Source of the DNA: Syntrophomonadaceae bacterium
Lineage (GTDB): Bacteria > Bacillota > Dethiobacteria > DTU022
Length of the DNA stretch: 7,230 nucleotides
Assembly (NCBI GenBank): GCA_007131435.1
Contig: SLQM01000002.1
Span: 1-7,230 of the forward strand
Direction of reading: 5' to 3'
The position numbers and the translations under genes were made by a program. Of the stretch, positions 5,512 to 7,230 are shown piece after piece (position 1 is the first letter of the stretch; every line of letters starts with the position of its first letter). The notes below the pieces were generated by a model. The model had not been told where the DNA came from and did no database searches. It worked only from the letters and a program-made list of their open reading frames with translations.

Positions 5512-6778
5512 AGTAAATATCAACTTTGGGAACCAATGTTACAAATTGACCACCCCAGCTTCTAATATCAGCCATTTGATCCATGATTTCATCTTTCAGG
5601 TTCCAGGGCAATATGATTAAATAGTCTGGCTTAAGATCAAATACCTTCTTAGGCTTATAAATAGGAATTCGGCTCCCTGGCAAATAGAACCCCTGTTTAT
5701 GAGGATTGCGGTCTACAGTAAAGCTAATAAAATCTGTTCCAATTCCACAATAATTAAGCAATGTATTGCCCTTGGCCGGCGCTCCATAAGCTGCAAGAAA
5801 CTTATCTTCATCTTTTTGCTGGATTAAAAAGCTAAGAATACTTCGTTTTAAATTTCTGACTTTGTCGTTAAATGTTTCATAAACCGCCAGATCTTTAAGG
5901 CCTTCTTTTTGCTCATATTCCAGTATTTCTTTAACAGTTTCCTTCTGTCTATTAGTTTCAGAGTTCTTGTGACATGCGCTTATTCTTAGCGACCCTCCAT
6001 GCGTTTTCACTAGTTCACAATTAAATATCTCTAAATCATAGCGATTAAATATTTCCAATACCGTAGAAAGTGAGAAATATGAGTAATGCTCATGGTATAT
6101 AGTATCAAACTGAACCTCTTTAATTAGGGTCAGCAGGTGCGGGAATTCCATGCTGATTACCCCTTTAGGCTTTAACAATATCTTTAAGCCTGCTACAAAG
6201 TCATTGATATCTGGAATATGAGCCAATACATTATTACCGACCAAAAGATCAGCCTGCAGGCCATCTTTGACAAGCTCTTTTGCCAGGGCTTTGTTAAAAA
6301 AACGGGTTATTGTATTTAAACCTTTAGATTGAGCAACAGCAGCTACATTATATGCAGGCTCTATACCAAGCACCGGTATTCCTGCTCTAAAAAAATAATT
6401 TAGCAGGTAACCGTCATTACTTCCTATTTCTACGACCATGCTGCTGCTGTTTAAGCCATACTGTTCAATTGCAATATGAGCGAAAGCAGATGAATGTTTT
6501 AACCAGCTATCTGAGTAAGAAGAAAAATAAGCGTAGTCACTAAATATTTTTTTCGGACTTTTTATTTCGCCAACTTGGACTAAGAAACAGGATGAGCAAA
6601 CGTAAACATGAAGAGGATAAAAAGCCTCCACTGCGGCAAGCTCTTTAGCGCTTATATAGGAATTTGCAAGTGGGGATACACCGAGATCGACAAAAGTATG
6701 CTCAAGCGGCGAATTACAAAACCTGCAACGCCGTATAATATTTATAACCCTTTGCTCATCGGCATCCTCGACTCGCAT
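5510..6778 (-). CDS. SAM-dependent nucleotide-sugar C-methyltransferase (TylC3/TcaB9/NovU type)
   Basis: The 422-residue product has the three-part layout of deoxysugar C-methyltransferases. These move a methyl group from S-adenosylmethionine to the carbon next to the ketone of an NDP-4-keto-6-deoxy sugar. The N-terminal zinc domain supplies C18 and C21 (CRFC) and C61 and C64 (CSSC), with the hallmark LGVSPLANSY between them. The Rossmann methyltransferase domain has the SAM loop EIGSNDGYLL (117-126), an acidic end of strand 2 in GIEPA (138-142), and GNNVLAHIPD (181-190). The active-site IYHEHYSYFSL gives Y228, E230 and H231, matching the Tyr-Glu-His set known from TcaB9. HGGSLRI and the C-terminal domain with AYGAPAKGN follow. 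Family members methylate C3, or C5 in NovU; which applies here cannot be told. The ATG follows AGGAGGA (6782-6788) at a short distance. It begins 54 bases after the sortase stop. All key residues are intact. Confidence 0.94.
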   Translation of the reverse strand: MRVEDADEQRVINIIRRCRFCNSPLEHTFVDLGVSPLANSYISAKELAAVEAFYPLHVYVCSSCFLVQVGEIKSPKKIFSDYAYFSSYSDSWLKHSSAFAHIAIEQYGLNSSSMVVEIGSNDGYLLNYFFRAGIPVLGIEPAYNVAAVAQSKGLNTITRFFNKALAKELVKDGLQADLLVGNNVLAHIPDINDFVAGLKILLKPKGVISMEFPHLLTLIKEVQFDTIYHEHYSYFSLSTVLEIFNRYDLEIFNCELVKTHGGSLRISACHKNSETNRQKETVKEILEYEQKEGLKDLAVYETFNDKVRNLKRSILSFLIQQKDEDKFLAAYGAPAKGNTLLNYCGIGTDFISFTVDRNPHKQGFYLPGSRIPIYKPKKVFDLKPDYLIILPWNLKDEIMDQMADIRSWGGQFVTLVPKVDIY

Positions 6779-6832
6779 AAATCCTCCTGCAGAAATATAT
6801 TCTTAAATGGCACAGGCTGAATAATAGCTGTA

Positions 6833-7230
6833 TTAGTTTGCTTCAGGTGTTTCTACAGGTATATAGATAACTTCATCAAGTTTGCCCCTGACAAACAGGC
6901 GCCAGTCTGGGTTTGGAACACCTACAGGCTCACAGGTTTGCAGGGTTATTGCCGGATACTCTGTTGGATCTACTGGATCCCAATCGTATTTATCAGTAAT
7001 TAACGTCCACTCGACAAGGTAGATAAAGCGGTAACCGTCAACATCGAGGTATATTTCATCACCTTCATCAAGCTTATCGATATTTAGGAAAAAATTCCAT
7101 CTTCCAGCCCGGTGTCCGGCAAAAGCTACATTACCCCTTTCAGTATTTGGCAAGTCACTCATTTGAAAATGAGTAGGGCCCTGGTCCAATAACTTATGAT
7201 CAAATACATCGCCACCACCAACCGCGATAA
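6833..7230 (-). CDS. Sortase, class D/E-like (C-terminal part, start outside window)
   Basis: Sortases are membrane-anchored cysteine transpeptidases that cut a C-terminal sorting signal and join the protein to the cell wall or to a pilin. The last 131 residues are visible, and the frame stays open to the edge at 7230. A TTG at 7189 could be taken for a start, but it lies inside the conserved LDQGPTHFQMSDLP segment, so the gene is larger. The catalytic triad is complete. The His is in GNVAFAGHRAG (codon 7112-7114), the Cys is in TLQTC (6932-6934), and the Arg is in the final strand DWRLFVRGKL (6899-6901). The DKLDEGDEI turn and the spacing fit the compact class D/E core. No transmembrane segment or LPxTG-type substrate is in view; such an anchor would normally be in the missing N-terminal part. 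No terminator separates it from the methyltransferase gene, so readthrough is possible, though it may equally be the end of a different unit. Confidence 0.9.
   Translation of the reverse strand, partial: IAVGGGDVFDHKLLDQGPTHFQMSDLPNTERGNVAFAGHRAGRWNFFLNIDKLDEGDEIYLDVDGYRFIYLVEWTLITDKYDWDPVDPTEYPAITLQTCEPVGVPNPDWRLFVRGKLDEVIYIPVETPEAN

Noticed and set aside
6779..6832. Promoter or terminator between sortase and methyltransferase
   Set aside because: A TATATT hexamer is present but without a matching -35 box, and no GC-rich hairpin followed by a U run is visible.
7187..7189. TTG at 7189 as the sortase start
   Set aside because: The frame continues open to the window edge with residues matching the sortase fold upstream of this codon, so it is an internal leucine.
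1..7230. Mobile elements, CRISPR arrays, tRNA/rRNA genes or long repeats
   Set aside because: Coding sequences fill nearly the whole window, no gap exceeds 62 bases, and no transposase motifs, spaced direct repeats or structured RNA signatures were seen.

Overview
The window comes from a bacterium, most likely a low-to-mid GC Gram-positive (Firmicutes/Clostridia-like). The signs are purine-rich GGAGG-type Shine-Dalgarno (SD) sites, at least one TTG start, a class D/E-like sortase and a lipoprotein-type signal peptide. The phylum is an inference and cannot be fixed from this stretch. All nine recognisable genes lie on the minus strand, so transcription runs from high to low coordinates. Gaps between genes are 62 bases or less, and two or three junctions overlap. 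I see no terminator, so the genes may form one surface-polysaccharide operon or part of one. Both ends of the window cut through a gene.

Layout in transcription order: the C-terminal part of a sortase (7230-6833); a sugar C-methyltransferase (6778-5510); a small, very acidic predicted lipoprotein of unknown function (5498-4932); an RmlC-like NDP-4-keto-sugar epimerase (4935-4405); an extended SDR nucleotide-sugar reductase/epimerase (4408-3503); UDP-glucose 6-dehydrogenase (3524 or 3476 to 2100); a GT4 glycosyltransferase (2082-979); glucose-1-phosphate cytidylyltransferase RfbF (916-146); and the first 31 codons of another SDR protein (93-1), plausibly the CDP-glucose 4,6-dehydratase step.

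Read together, the genes suggest assembly of a branched-chain, C-methylated 6-deoxyhexose from CDP-glucose. RfbF would make CDP-glucose and a dehydratase would give the 4-keto-6-deoxy sugar. The TylC3/TcaB9-type enzyme would add a methyl carbon next to the ketone, the RmlC-like enzyme would epimerise, and the SDR would reduce the 4-ketone. The GT4 enzyme could transfer the product, and Ugd would add UDP-glucuronate to the polymer's precursor pool. The sugar, its exact stereochemistry and the polymer are inferred, not shown.

The least explained element is the lipoprotein gene. It sits inside the sugar cassette, 11 bases after the methyltransferase and overlapping the epimerase start by ATGA. 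Other points of interest are the G9 tract that serves as the rfbF ribosome-binding site, the sortase gene at the head of the cluster, and the uncertain ugd start.
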